From assembly GCF_025244705.1 (NCBI RefSeq), contig NZ_CP104207.1:3472001-3536000 (forward strand): a stretch of DNA of 64,000 nt. Direction: 5' to 3'. Below, one piece after another: positions 30,801 through 39,381 of this stretch; within the stretch, counting starts at the first letter, position 1; every line of letters starts with the position of its first letter. This DNA comes from Sphingopyxis sp. PET50 (GTDB lineage: Bacteria; Pseudomonadota; Alphaproteobacteria; Sphingomonadales; Sphingomonadaceae). Below the pieces are notes generated by a model. The model worked only from the letters and a program-made list of their open reading frames with translations. It had not been told where the DNA came from and did not search any database. Both the position numbers and the translations under genes were made by a program.

Positions 30801-33665
30801 GCTGTAGAGCGCGACCTGGACGCGCTGGCCCGCGATCGGCTTGCCGTCGAGGTCGAGCGCGACGAAATTGAGCCGCAGGTCGTTGTCGCGCATCAGCCAG
30901 CCGTCGGTCTTGAGGCCGAGGCGGACGGCGGAGGGGAAGAGGGTGATGCGGCGGCTCGACGTCAGCGTCTCGCCATTGGCGTCCTCATAGTCCATTTCGA
31001 CCGCCATCTGGGTCGGCTCGGTGATCGGCTGGTCGACCATGACATTGGTCGTCGCCGCGCCATTGGCGTCGAGCACCAGCGGCACCGAACGCGCGAGCGG
31101 CAGCTCGGCCTCGGGCTCCTCGCCGCTGTCGTCGAGCTGGATGACGCCCTCCTTCACAGGCTGGCCGTCGAAGTCCCAGTCGCGATAATCCTCCGGCGGC
31201 GACCAGCTCGGCGAGAAGCTGGTGCGCATCTCGACCGGCAGGTTCGGGGCGGGGCCGCCCGAGAGGTAACCGACGAACAGCGACAGCGGCACCTGCGTCG
31301 GGCGCACCGGGGGCAGTTTCGGCCCGGTCACCGTCGCCTTCATCGTCGGCAGGCGATATTCGTCGACCTTGACCGATTGCGACGACCAGATCGTCTTGTC
31401 CTCGCCATCCTTGTCCTTGGTGACGAAGACGAGGTCGTAGTCGCCCATCGGGGCCGATGCGGGGACGTTCCAGACATTCTCGCCGCTACCCGACGCGTCG
31501 ATGCTGAACGGCATCTCGAACTCGGTGTCCGACCCGCGATGGACGAGGCGCAGCTTGCCCGCCATCGGCTTGGGCGTCGCGAAGCCGGTGCCGACCGGGC
31601 GGCGCAGCACATGCTTCATGTTGACGCTCTCGCCCGCCTTGACCAGCGCGCGGTCGAAGATCGTGTGGAGGATGTCGTCGCGCTCGGACCAACCGTAAGG
31701 AAGGTCGAAATCATAGGGACGGATGCCGTCGCCCCAGTCGGTGAGGGTGAAGCTGAAATCGTCGCCGCTGCGCGCGCTGACCATCAGCGCATGGCCCTCG
31801 CTGACCGCCGGATCGGGGTCGTCTTCGCAGCCCGCGTAGGTTTCGGGTTGCGGCAACCCGGCCGGGAAGGCGAGGCGGCCCTGCTTGTCGGCGATGCCGC
31901 GCGCGAGCTGGCGCCCGGTACAGCTGTCGGTGACGCGGATTTCGGCGCCCGCGACGGGCAGGCCGGTGTCGAGCGACGTCACCCAGGCGAGCGAATTTTC
32001 GCGGCCCCATTTGAAATGCACCGCCATGTTGGTGACCAGCGCGGCGGTCGCGACATAGCGCGTCGCCTTGCGCCCGAGCAGCGCGGCGCCGAGCTCGGGG
32101 CTGGCGATTTCGACGACGTGGAAGCCTTTCTCGCCGAGCGGGATGCCGACGACCTCGAACTCCTTGCCGCCCGCGGCGGGGCTGAGCTGCAGGTCGCGGC
32201 GTTCGCCGCCAGCCGGGGCGCCGTCGAATACCGACTTGCTGCCGGTGTAATTGACCGTCACTTCCTTGCCGGTCGCGTCGCGCTCCTCGCGATAGTCGCT
32301 GTTGTCGGCCTCATCGACGCGCTTCAGCCAGCGCGCGATCGCGGCATCGTCGCCGCCGACCTTGAGCGCGGTCGCTGGCATCTTGAGGTTCGCCTGCGCC
32401 AGCGACGCCTCGACCCCGCGCACGGTGACGGGCAGCACGCCGCCCTCGCCTGCCTCGAGGATGCCGAATTCGGCGGCGAATTTGACCAGCGGCGGGGCGC
32501 GGTCGATGTGGAATTTCAGCGGGAAGTTCGACTGGTTCTGCAGCTTGCGGCCGCTCTGGTCGGTGACGTCGGCGGGCAGGACGAGCGTCGCGTCGACATT
32601 CTGCGGCAGCGGCCCCTTGAAGCGGACATAGGTAACGTGCGCGTCGTTCCTGTCGTCATCGTCGACCCTGGGGGTCAGCCTTTTGCCGTCGGCGGTGTTC
32701 AGCGTCGCGGCAAGCGCGACCTCGCGCGCCACCGGCGAGGCGAAGCTGAGTGTGATGTCCTTGATCGGGTTGCAGCCCGCCTGCGGATTGACGCGGCTGC
32801 ACGACATCTTGGCGGTGAAGGCGGGGCGCACGTCATAGTCGAAGCGCTGGTCGCGCCCGGCGGTGCGCGAGAGCGCGCCCGCCTGCTGGATGCGCGCGTC
32901 CCACACCAGCGCCATCTCGCGGCCGGGGGGCAGCGGGCGGCGGCACTTGACCGGCACGATGCGCTCCATCGCGGCGGCGCGGTCGGCGCCCTTGGCGAGG
33001 CGCAGCGGCAGATTGCCGTTATAGGCGAACTCCAGCCGGTCCCAATTGCCGTCGCCGAGCCCGTCGAGAATCGCGCTCGCGGTGTCGCTCCCCAGCACAT
33101 CGACCGGAATCTTCTCGCCGATGCCGTCGACCGCGCAATAGGCGAAGCGGCCGACCGAGGCGCGGTCGGCGGCGACATTGGTCGCGACGAGGAAAATCTG
33201 ATCCTCCTCGATGCCATCGTAAGTGCCGCCGACGAGGACGGCGCGCGCCGAGGGACCGCCCGAATCGATCTCGAAGCGGGCGTTGCCGCCGACCGCGACG
33301 CCGCTCGCCGTCTTGAGGTCGGGGCGCAGCTCGACCGCGCAGGTCATGCCGCCGGGCAGCGACTTGTCGAATTCGAGCACCCAGGTGCGCGTGTCGACCC
33401 AGCGGCCGGTCGAGGCGACCTTGCAGTCGTTGGTGGCGGGCGCCCTGGCGCGCGGGTCGCCGAGCGGCACGATGTCTTCGGAAAAGCGCAGCGTGAAGCG
33501 GCTGATCGTGCCGTCGCCGGTCCCGGCGCTGCCGGGGGTGGCGAGGATGACCTGCGGGACGGTGTCGCCGCTCGCGGCGGCCGCGGCCATTGCGAGCGGG
33601 AGGATCAGCGCGAGGCGGACCTTCGCCGCGAATCGCACTCCGAGTCCTTGCCAAAAACGCGCCAT
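27831..33665 (-). CDS. yfhM: Bacterial alpha-2-macroglobulin
   Basis: 1944 residues, intact, N-terminal signal sequence (VRLALILPLAMAAAAA; no clear lipobox Cys, unlike the E. coli lipoprotein). MG domains fill the first 1200 residues. YPYNCFEQST near residue 1490 is the thioester motif (CxEQ) of the thioester domain, so the covalent protease trap looks functional. The C-terminal domain ends in NGALTVASAAE. It traps host or rival proteases in the periplasm, protecting the peptidoglycan repaired by its neighbour PBP1C. The long open frame on the opposite strand is a codon-bias shadow. Confidence 0.93.
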   Translation of the reverse strand: MARFWQGLGVRFAAKVRLALILPLAMAAAAASGDTVPQVILATPGSAGTGDGTISRFTLRFSEDIVPLGDPRARAPATNDCKVASTGRWVDTRTWVLEFDKSLPGGMTCAVELRPDLKTASGVAVGGNARFEIDSGGPSARAVLVGGTYDGIEEDQIFLVATNVAADRASVGRFAYCAVDGIGEKIPVDVLGSDTASAILDGLGDGNWDRLEFAYNGNLPLRLAKGADRAAAMERIVPVKCRRPLPPGREMALVWDARIQQAGALSRTAGRDQRFDYDVRPAFTAKMSCSRVNPQAGCNPIKDITLSFASPVAREVALAATLNTADGKRLTPRVDDDDRNDAHVTYVRFKGPLPQNVDATLVLPADVTDQSGRKLQNQSNFPLKFHIDRAPPLVKFAAEFGILEAGEGGVLPVTVRGVEASLAQANLKMPATALKVGGDDAAIARWLKRVDEADNSDYREERDATGKEVTVNYTGSKSVFDGAPAGGERRDLQLSPAAGGKEFEVVGIPLGEKGFHVVEIASPELGAALLGRKATRYVATAALVTNMAVHFKWGRENSLAWVTSLDTGLPVAGAEIRVTDSCTGRQLARGIADKQGRLAFPAGLPQPETYAGCEDDPDPAVSEGHALMVSARSGDDFSFTLTDWGDGIRPYDFDLPYGWSERDDILHTIFDRALVKAGESVNMKHVLRRPVGTGFATPKPMAGKLRLVHRGSDTEFEMPFSIDASGSGENVWNVPASAPMGDYDLVFVTKDKDGEDKTIWSSQSVKVDEYRLPTMKATVTGPKLPPVRPTQVPLSLFVGYLSGGPAPNLPVEMRTSFSPSWSPPEDYRDWDFDGQPVKEGVIQLDDSGEEPEAELPLARSVPLVLDANGAATTNVMVDQPITEPTQMAVEMDYEDANGETLTSSRRITLFPSAVRLGLKTDGWLMRDNDLRLNFVALDLDGKPIAGQRVQVALYSREIITARRRLIGGFYAYDNQMRTTRLGATCAATTDRLGRARCAMAPGVSGEVTVVATTVDADGNEARAVRSVWLAGDDDWWFGGDNGDRMDVIAEKPRYAAGDTANFQVRMPFREATALVTVEREGVLSSFVVPLKGTDPVVKVPLPATYAPDVYVSVMAVRGRVTGNESWFRKLKRAAGFQIENSEGAPPTALVDLAKPSYRMGIARIKVGWEGHQLGVKVSADKAKYAVRETAKASIEVKAPNGKAPANADVAFVAVDEALLQLAPNESWKLIDAMMGERTLDVLTSTAQMQVVGKRHYGRKALEPGGGGGGDLSGLTREDFRPVLLWKGRVPLDAKGRATVDVPLSDNLSAFRLVAIATDGSQYFGTGETSVRTVQDLGVFAGLPELVRTGDVYDARFTLRNGTDKPMEVTATPTLSPAIATAPPLTVTIPAGGAMPVSWSVTAPDVAGPIEWTVEAVAKGGKARDRLVFQQLVEPAVPIETWAASLFRVGPDTSLPIAVPEGALAGGYVDIALAGTLAPPLAGVRDYMGVYPYNCFEQSTSRAIALNDLARWQALAGAIPTYLDKDGLLRYWPSDRIEGSPELTAYVLAVTAANGFPIPEDSKAKMVKALQAVVEGRLSRKGYGPYDIRPVRVAALAALARNNASNAKLVAAIDMAPVDMATGTLADWLVAIERTPNVRNAPALRTAAEAELRKRLVYEGTRVDLVDDARAPWWMMVSGDEMAIKALDAVLGRKGWEDDAGKLMVGIAQRQRRGHWDTTPANAWGATVVRRFAELYPAAAITGVTRVGLAEASAAQSWPLPDAASPLRVPLVTGKMSLNHEGTGAPWAVVSVKAPVPLKEPLNAGYRIKRSVSVVKAADPNRLVRGDVIKVRIEVIAAAGRTWVVVNDPIPPGATIVGNLGGQSQMLAAQAGGEGVWPSYVERGKDSWRGYFGWMPAGTHAVEYVVRLNGSGRFTLPPTRVEAMYSPAIRGQWPNGALTVASAAE

Positions 33666-33783
33666 CGCTGCCTCCCAAAGACCCGCCTTCTTATGTGCCG
33701 AATCGCGTCCGATCTGTCAACGCTTCGTCGATAAAATGAAACGGCTCGTCGTAGATTCTGGTGCGGCGAAGCGTTCGCCTGTC

Positions 33784-34161
33784 TTACCGGACCAGCATCG
33801 GCCCCAATTTTTTGCCCGCGAAAATATGGACATGCAGATGCGGGATCTCCTGATGGCTGTCGAGTCCGACATTGGCGAGCAGGCGGTATCCCGGCGCGAC
33901 CAGCCCCAGCTCGCGTGCGACCAGCCCCACGGCGCGGATGAAGCCGGCGATTTCGGCATCGTCGGCGCGCTCCGAAAAATCGTCCCAGCTGACATAGGGA
34001 CCCTTGGGGATCACCAATATGTGCAGCGGCGCCTGCGGATTGATATCGTGAAAGGCGAGGGCGTAATCATCCTCGTAGACGGTCTTCGACGGCAGCTCGC
34101 CGCGCAGGATGCGCGCGAAGATATTGGTCTCGTCATAGGGAAGCGTGGCGTCGATCGGCAT
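33784..34161 (-). CDS. hinT: HIT family nucleotide hydrolase (HinT type)
   Basis: 125 residues with [20 protein letters not shown] at the N-terminus and the histidine-triad motif HLHVHIF near the end. HinT hydrolyses purine nucleoside phosphoramidates such as AMP-lysine. GGAGCTCCCCC before ATG 34161 provides the RBS, 10 bp after the hisE stop, so the two form an operon, a common alphaproteobacterial pair. Confidence 0.92.
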   Translation of the reverse strand: MPIDATLPYDETNIFARILRGELPSKTVYEDDYALAFHDINPQAPLHILVIPKGPYVSWDDFSERADDAEIAGFIRAVGLVARELGLVAPGYRLLANVGLDSHQEIPHLHVHIFAGKKLGPMLVR

Positions 34162-34171
34162 GGGGGAGCTC

Positions 34172-34501
34172 CTATTGGTTCCGGTTCGCCTTTTCGGCGT
34201 GGCCCGAGGTGCCGTGGCGGCGGTCGAGTTCGGCGGCGATATCGTTCCACGACAGGCCGCGGTCGGCGAGCAGGATGGTGAGGTGGAAGACGAGGTCGGC
34301 GGCCTCGTCGAGCCAGCGCCGCGTCATCCTCGGTCAGCGCGGCGATCACCGTCTCGGTCGCTTCCTCGCCGACCTTCTGCGCGATCTTGCGGCGGCCTTT
34401 CGCCGCGAGGCTCGCGACATAGGAGGCCTCGCCGTCGCTGCAGCGGCGAGCCGGTCGTTCACCACCGCTTCGAGCCGTGTCAATGCTTCGCCGATCGCCA
34501 T
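34172..34501 (-). CDS. hisE: Phosphoribosyl-ATP pyrophosphatase (two frameshifts)
   Basis: Second enzyme of histidine synthesis (PR-ATP to PR-AMP). The pieces [40 protein letters not shown] with [18 protein letters not shown], and [20 protein letters not shown] lie in three frames. Adding one base near 34436-34444 and removing one near 34309-34316 gives a normal 109-residue HisE with the KVGEEATE and EAADLxFH metal-binding motifs. Two indels of opposite sign in 130 bp are best read as sequence errors. It is not next to hisF here: a repeat and the divergent ung gene lie upstream. Confidence 0.85.
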
Positions 34502-34528
34502 GCAGAAATCCTTTGGCCGCAAAATACC

Positions 34529-34619
34529 CCGTTTGCCCTGAGCTTGTCGAAGGGCTGTCCTTTCTTTCGGGCGCCGGAAAGAAAGAACGGTGCTTCGACA
34601 AGCTCAGCACGAACGGACG
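34529..34619. repeat. CTTGTCGAAG palindromic repeat, copy 1
   Basis: The arms CCCTGAGCTTGTCGAAGGGC and GTGCTTCGACAAGCTCAGCA face each other across a spacer that itself forms a hairpin (CTTTCTTTC / GAAAGAAAG). A second copy with the same arms is at 39118-39210. A repeat of this shape is widespread in sphingomonads. It separates hisE from ung. Confidence 0.75.
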
Positions 34620-34690
34620 AGAAGTTGCGCGATGGCCTAGCGGCGGGAAAGCCGCTGGACAAGGCACGCCGGCTTCGGTCAAAGGCGCGG

Positions 34691-35395
34691 ATGGCCGAGA
34701 TCAAGCTCCATCCCGATTGGCTCGCGCGCATCGGCGGCGAGTTCGAGCAGCCCTATATGGGCGAATTGAAGGCGTTCCTCGCCGCCGAGCGCGCGAAGGG
34801 CAAGAAGATCTATCCGCGCCCGCGCGACTGGTTCGCGGCGCTCGATGCCACGCCGCCGCAGGACGTGCGCGTCGTGATCCTGGGGCAGGATCCCTATCAC
34901 GGCCCCGGCCAGGCGCACGGCCTGTGCTTTTCGGTCCAGCCGGGCGTGCGCCCGCCCCCGAGCCTCGTCAACATCTACAAGGAATTGCAGGACGACCTCG
35001 GCATTCCGCCCGCACGGCACGGCTATCTCAAGCATTGGGCGGAGCAGGGCGTGCTGCTGCTCAATGCCGTGCTGACGGTCGAGGCGGGGCAGGCGGCGTC
35101 GCACCAGAAGCGCGGGTGGGAGCGGTTCACCGACGCCGCGGTCGCGGCGGTCGCCGCCGATCCGGCGCCCAAGGTCTTCATCCTGTGGGGCAGCCACGCG
35201 CAGCGCAAGGCCGCCGACGTGCCGGGGCTCGGCCGCGGCGGCCCGCACCTGATCCTACGCGCGCCGCACCCCTCGCCGCTGTCGGCGCACAATGGCTTTT
35301 TCGGGTCGAAACCGTTCAGCCAGGCCAATGAATTTCTCGGCGCGCACGGCCGCGGGACGATCGACTGGCGATTGCCCGACGTTCCGGACGCATGA
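34691..35395 (+). CDS. ung: Uracil-DNA glycosylase
   Basis: 234 residues from ATG 34691. The catalytic water-activating loop [14 protein letters not shown] and the [13 protein letters not shown] motif (catalytic His) are intact, as is ILWGSHAQ. Removes uracil from DNA at the start of base-excision repair. Its stop overlaps the next start (ATGA at 35392), indicating translational coupling with the TauE/SafE gene. Confidence 0.96.
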   Translation: MAEIKLHPDWLARIGGEFEQPYMGELKAFLAAERAKGKKIYPRPRDWFAALDATPPQDVRVVILGQDPYHGPGQAHGLCFSVQPGVRPPPSLVNIYKELQDDLGIPPARHGYLKHWAEQGVLLLNAVLTVEAGQAASHQKRGWERFTDAAVAAVAADPAPKVFILWGSHAQRKAADVPGLGRGGPHLILRAPHPSPLSAHNGFFGSKPFSQANEFLGAHGRGTIDWRLPDVPDA

Positions 35396-36150
35396 GCCTG
35401 CTGGCCGATCCGGCGACGCTCGCGGTGCTGGTCGTCGCGGTGATCCTGCTCGGCATGGCGAAGGGCGGGCTGGCCGGGGTCGGCGCGCTCGCGACCCCGC
35501 TCGCCGCCCTCGTCCTGCCGCCCGCGACGGCGGCGGCGCTGCTGCTGCCGATCCTGATCGTGCAGGATGTCGTCAGCGTGTGGGCGTTCCGCAAGACGTG
35601 GGACGGCTGGATCATCGGCTGGATGCTGCCCGGCGCGGCCGCCGGAGTCGCGGCGGGCTGGTTCTATGCCGACCGCGTGAACGAGGCGCAGCTGATGGCG
35701 GCGCTCGGCGCGATCACCCTGGCCTTCGGGCTCTATCGCCTGTGGGTCGAACGCGGCGGGCGCATCGTCGCGGCGTCGCGGTCGCCGGGCTGGGTCGGCA
35801 CCCTGTTCGGCGCCGCGATGGGCTTCGTCAGCCAGATCGCCCACGCCGGCGGGCCGCCGTTCCAGATGTGGGTGACGCCGCGCCAGCTGCCGCACCTGAC
35901 CTTCATCGGCACCAGCGCGATCCTGTTCGCGATCGTCAACTGGATGAAGGTGCCCGCCTATCTCGCGCTCGGCGCCTTCCCGCACGAGGTGGTGGTCGCG
36001 GCGCTGCTGCTGATGCCGCTCGCGATCGTCAGCACGCTGGTCACGGTGCGCTGGCTGAAGCGGATGGACCCCGCGCGCTTCTATGTGATCGTCTACGTCC
36101 TGATGGTGCTGCTCGGCGCGAAACTGCTGTGGGACGGGGTCTCGGCATGA
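35392..36150 (+). CDS. TauE/SafE family anion exporter
   Basis: 252 residues, eight hydrophobic helices, no signal. The opening [19 protein letters not shown] is the conserved first repeat of the TauE/SafE (DUF81) family, mirrored by [19 protein letters not shown] in the second repeat. Members carry sulfite, sulfoacetate or other organic anions across the inner membrane; the substrate here is unknown. Coupled to ung by a 4-bp overlap. Confidence 0.88.
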   Translation: MSLLADPATLAVLVVAVILLGMAKGGLAGVGALATPLAALVLPPATAAALLLPILIVQDVVSVWAFRKTWDGWIIGWMLPGAAAGVAAGWFYADRVNEAQLMAALGAITLAFGLYRLWVERGGRIVAASRSPGWVGTLFGAAMGFVSQIAHAGGPPFQMWVTPRQLPHLTFIGTSAILFAIVNWMKVPAYLALGAFPHEVVVAALLLMPLAIVSTLVTVRWLKRMDPARFYVIVYVLMVLLGAKLLWDGVSA

Positions 36151-36242
36151 GCGCGCCGGCCGGAAACAGGCGACGCGCGCGCGTCTTGCGCCTATGGTCG
36201 CGGCCAGCATGGACACAGGCGTCTTCCCTCTCGAAGGTATTG

Positions 36243-36377
36243 ATGATGGCCAAAGGCCAGAAGAAAACGAACCGCGAAGCCCGCAAACCCAAGGCCGAAA
36301 AGCCCAAAAAGTCCAACGCGAGCAACCCGTCGACCAAGGCCGGGGTGGTTGCGGGGCTCGACAATATGAAGAAATAA
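36243..36377 (+). CDS. Very small basic protein, unknown function
   Basis: 44 residues (MMAKGQKKTNREARKPKAEK, then PKKSNASNPSTKAGVVAG and LDNMKK), about one third Lys/Arg, with no hydrophobic segment. AAGG lies 5 bp before ATG 36243; the next ATG is also possible. A longer frame from 36147 exists but lacks an RBS and its extra part looks non-coding. Its composition suggests RNA, DNA or ribosome contact. Not recognised as a named family. Confidence 0.6.
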   Translation: MMAKGQKKTNREARKPKAEKPKKSNASNPSTKAGVVAGLDNMKK

Positions 36378-36405
36378 GGCGGCGGTGTCGGCGGAGGAAA
36401 GCGGC

Positions 36406-36871
36406 GTGACGGCCCCGCCCGTCATCCTCGTCGACGCCGACGCCTGTCCGGTGAAGGACGAAATCTACAGGGTCGCGTGGCGGCACGAGGTCGCGGTCAA
36501 GGTGGTGAGCAACAGCTCGACTGCGCGTGCCCGAGCATGGGCTGATCGAGCGCGTGGTCGTCTCGGACGGCTTCGATGCCGCCGACGACTGGATCGCCGG
36601 GGCGGCGACGGCGCGCAGCATCGTCGTCACCGCCGACATCCTGCTCGCCGACCGCGCGCTGAAGGCCGGGGCCACGGTGCTTGCGCCGACGGGCAAGCCC
36701 TTCACCCCCGCCTCGATCGGCCCCGCCATCGCCACGCGCGCGATCATGGCCGACCTGCGGTCGGGGATGGGCGACGGCATCGGCGGACCGCCGCCCTTCT
36801 CCAAAAGCGACCGCTCGAACTTCCTGCAGGCGCTCGACACCGCGCTGGTGCGGCTGAAACGCGCAATTTAG
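36406..36871 (+). CDS. YaiI/YqxD family protein, DUF188 (one frameshift)
   Basis: About 154 residues when repaired. GTG 36406 is chosen because GGAGGAAAG sits 5-8 bp before it; the earlier GTG 36385 lacks this. The PIN-like core is clear: ILVDADACPVKDEIYRVA, VVSNSS, then VVVSDGFDAADDWIA, VVTADILLADRAL and the C-terminal FSKSDRSNFLQALD. The frame shifts at 36516-36524; dropping one base restores the linker SLRVPEHGLIERV. Biochemical role unknown; the fold suggests a nuclease. Confidence 0.85.
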
Positions 36872-36907
36872 CCGCTATCTTAACCCCTGTTGGCGCAAGG
36901 AGGCGTT

Positions 36908-37626
36908 ATGCCGCTCCGCAATCGCACCTTTCTGCTCGGCCAGATTCGCCTGTCGGTGGCCGTGGTCGGCTTTGCGGTCTTCTCGTCGCTCGCGATCACC
37001 TATCTCAGCGGAGCCGACGACATGCCGGGCGACGGCCGACGATTGCCTACTGGATGGCGCTGCTGATCCCGCTGCTGGTCGCCAGCGTCACGATGATCAT
37101 CGTCGGACGGCTGAGCTATCGCCACCATCAATTGCTTCGCACCGTCGAATATCTGGCGCATCGCGACGATCTGACCGGCCTGCTCAACCGGCGCGCCTTT
37201 CGCGAGGCGGCCGATGCGCGGCTTGCCGCGCGGGCGCCGCAGTTCGTGACCCTGCTGCTGATCGATGTCGATCATTTCAAGCGCGTCAACGACGGCTATG
37301 GCCATGACGCCGGCGACACGGCGCTGCGCCATGTCGCGGCGGTGCTGGAGCGTATGGCGCCGGAGGGCGCGTCGGTCGCGCGCTGGGGCGGCGAGGAATT
37401 CGCGATGCTGTGCGACTGGGACGATCGGCTTCGTCTCGCCGACGGGGTTTGCGCCGCAGTCGCGAACAGCCCGTGCGACTATGACGGCCAGATGATCGCA
37501 ATGACGGTCAGCATCGGCGTCGCGACCGGCACCGGCGCGACGATCGCGCCATTGCTCCGGCGCGCCGACGCCGCGCTCTACGACGCAAAAGGCGATGGCC
37601 GCAACCGCTGGACGATGGCGGCCTGA
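36908..37626 (+). CDS. Membrane diguanylate cyclase (one frameshift)
   Basis: Two N-terminal membrane helices (LSVAVVGFAVFSSLAITYL and MALLIPLLVASVTMIIVG) lead to a GGDEF domain: DDLTGLLNRRAF, DVDHFKRVNDGYGHDAGD and active site RWGGEEFAML. It makes cyclic di-GMP. No RxxD inhibitory site precedes GGEEF, so product inhibition is not expected. The frame is lost between the helices at about 37031-37040; here one base is missing (GGCCG for GGCCCG). Confidence 0.85.
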
Positions 37627-37627
37627 C

Positions 37628-37657
37628 GCCCGGCGAACCCGCGCCGGGCCTTTTTTT
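37628..37657 (+). terminator. Intrinsic terminator of the diguanylate cyclase gene
   Basis: GCCCGGCG-AACCCG-CGCCGGGC followed by CTTTTTTT, immediately after the TGA stop at 37626. Confidence 0.9.
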
Positions 37658-37810
37658 CGCCGCGTCGGCGCCTCGCGAAATTTTTTCCTGCCAGTGACGA
37701 CGATCACGGCGCGCGCCCGGGTGCGCGTTCATAAGCGGGCCATCGGGAAAGACCCGGACACCTATTCGACCGAAACACCCAAGTTTGAACCGAACGGAAG
37801 GAAGAATGAC

Positions 37811-38004
37811 ATGACCAGGAAGCTGATCCTCGCCCCCGTCCTCGCGCTCACCGTCGCGCTGTCGGCGACCTCCGCCATGGCCCAGTCGGCACAGCCCGCC
37901 GCCGATGCGGCATGACGATTACCAACGGCCCGGTGAATGTGCTGATCGGCCTGCTGCTCCCCGCCGTCCAGAAGGTCCGCGAAGCCGCCGCGCGCATGAA
38001 GTGA
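37811..38004 (+). CDS. Small secreted protein, unknown (probable frameshift)
   Basis: GGAAGGAAG precedes ATG 37811. The first frame is a signal peptide with a short mature part (MTRKLILAPVLALTVALSAT then SAMAQSAQPAADAA) that stops at once. The next frame (from ATG 37912) continues MTITNGPVNVLIGLLLPAVQ then KVREAAARMK. One lost base near 37908-37912 would join them into a protein of about 64 residues with a short hydrophobic helix. Otherwise these are two very small overlapping genes. Function unknown. Confidence 0.45.
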
Positions 38005-38109
38005 CACCCCCGGGCCCCGGCCTAGCAATCGGGCCTACCGGAGAACCGATGACATGGAAAGACGATTTTCGTCCCCGGTTCCGGCCCTCCGTCCGGTCCG
38101 GGTCCAGGG

Positions 38110-38151
38110 AAGCCCTTCCGCCGCAGCGACCCCGGCGGGAGGGCTTTTCCT
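38110..38151 (+). terminator. Strong GC-rich terminator hairpin
   Basis: AAGCCCTTCCGCCG pairs with CGGCGGGAGGGCTT across a short loop and runs into TTTTCC. It lies about 105 bp after the small secreted gene. Confidence 0.8.
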
Positions 38152-38152
38152 G

Positions 38153-38280
38153 TGGCGATTATACCGTTGCAAACTCAAGCGGGCTGAGGAGATCGGGGTG
38201 GGGAGCGGACAATTGAGGAATGAACTGGCCTCCCCTCCCGCAAGCGGGAGGGGCAGCGAGACTTACGAGCTTGCTCGTTA
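38153..38280. repeat. End-motif repeat and a mosaic repeat cut short by the IS
   Basis: TGGCGATTATACCGTTGCAA (38153) followed by GATCGGGGTGGGGAGCGGA repeats the order seen at 5197-5263. Then CCCCTCCCGCAAGCGGGAGG and CGAGACTTACGAGCTTGCTC start a mosaic hairpin that ends exactly at the IS border; the part expected next (GTCGCAGCGGGGTGGG, as at 48740-48770) is absent. Confidence 0.6.
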
Positions 38281-39111
38281 GGCTCAGGACTCATTAAATC
38301 CAAAAGAGGAAGATGGCGGCGAAGGTGATGGCTGCGAGGAAGATGTCGGCACATCGGTCGTAGCGGGTGTGGATGCGGCGCCAGTCCTTGAGGCGAGCGA
38401 AGAGGTTTTCGATTTTATGTCTCTGGCGATAGAGACTTTTATCGTAGCAGTTCTGGACCTTATGGCTGCGATGGGGCGGGATGCAGGCCGCGATGCCCCT
38501 GTCGGCGAGAGTTTTGCGGAACCAGCGCGAAGCATAGGCTCGATCGCCGATGAGGCGTTCGGCTTCGGGCATGATCTTGACCAGAGCCTCCGCACCTTTG
38601 TGGTCGCTGCGCTGGCCTTCGGTGAGGTGGAGCCGCAAGGGACGTCCCCGGCCATCGCACAGCACATGCAGCTTGGTGGTCAGCCCGCCCCGGCTGCGTC
38701 CGATACATCGGGGTAGAGCCCCTTTTTGAGCAGGCTGGCGGCGGTGCGATGCGCCTTGAGGTGGGTCGCGTCGATCATCAGAACCCCGTCGCCATCCCTG
38801 GCCAGTTCGGCGAAGATACGGTTGAACACCCCTAACCGGCTCCAGCGGATGAAGCGGTTGTAGATCGTCTTGTGCGGCCCGTAGCCCGTCGGCGCGTCGC
38901 GCCAGCGCAGACCGTTGCGGATCACGAACAAGATCCCGCTCAATATCCGACGGTCATCGACCCGCGGCACTCCATGCGACAGCGGAAAATACCCCTCGAT
39001 CCGGCGCATCTGCGCCTCACTCAGCAGCAACAAGTCACTCATGGCAGCACCTCCGGCCACCTTGAATCAAACCCGAACCTAACGCGCAAGCATTTTAATA
39101 GGTCCTGAGCC
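38281..39111 (-). mobile_element. IS5-family insertion sequence, 831 bp
   Basis: Imperfect terminal inverted repeats: the left end GGCTCAGGACTCATTAA and the right end, read on the other strand, GGCTCAGGACCTATTAA. A TA dinucleotide is present on both sides (38279-38280 and 39112-39113), fitting the TA target of the IS427-like group. One transposase in two overlapping frames fills it. The element looks complete and possibly active. It sits at the border of a truncated dispersed repeat. Confidence 0.88.
38294..39042 (-). CDS. IS5-family transposase, OrfA-OrfB by -1 frameshifting
   Basis: OrfA starts at 39042 (GGAGGT RBS) with MSDLLLLSEAQMRRIEGYFP, has the DUF4096-type region FVIRNGLRWRDAPTGYGPHK and ends at 38680 after LIDATHLKAHR-like residues (MIDATHLKAHR holds the first catalytic Asp). 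OrfB continues in the -1 frame through GRSRGGLTTKLH, GDRAYASRWFRKTL (second Asp) and the Tyr/Arg/Glu region YRQRHKIENLFARLKDWRRI (catalytic Glu). The switch point is an A5G4 run at about 38723-38731 (CTC AAA AAG GGG), the expected slippery site, so unlike other frame breaks here this one is biological. Confidence 0.87.
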
Positions 39112-39117
39112 TAGCAA

Positions 39118-39381
39118 GAACCGTTTGCCCTGAGCTTGTCGAAGGGCCGTTCTTCCCTTTTGGCGCCGCAGAAAGAACGGTGCTTCGACAAGCTCAGCAC
39201 GAACGGAGAGGATAAGCCCCTCCGCGTCTCCGCGTGAACGATTGCCAAGGTTTGTTTGGTAAAGCGACGTCGCCGACCCCTCCACCACTCGCTTCGCGAG
39301 CGTTCCCCCTCCCCAACGCTTCGCGATGGGGAGGACCTTGTTGACTTGCCAAGCTCGCTCCACCCCGCCATCGCCCCCTCC
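39118..39381. repeat. CTTGTCGAAG palindrome, copy 2, and other repeat fragments
   Basis: 39118-39210 repeats the element of 34529-34619 almost exactly (CCCTGAGCTTGTCGAAGGGC and GTGCTTCGACAAGCTCAGCA, different spacer). It is followed by CCTCCGCGTCTCCGCGTGAA, half of the inverted repeat at 14750, and by hairpins of the CCCTCCCC / GGGGAGG type (39300-39335). No coding sequence is evident; the region is a patchwork of repeats next to the IS. Confidence 0.65.

Noticed and set aside
27609..33734. A 2041-codon open frame opposite the alpha-2-macroglobulin gene
   Set aside because: It has no domain pattern, is full of Arg/Asp/Gly runs and is exactly antisense to a well-defined family; high-GC codon bias removes stops on the other strand.
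38294..39042. Transposase frame break as another sequencing error
   Set aside because: The shift is -1 at an A5G4 run, as expected for programmed frameshifting in this IS5 group, and both halves are intact.
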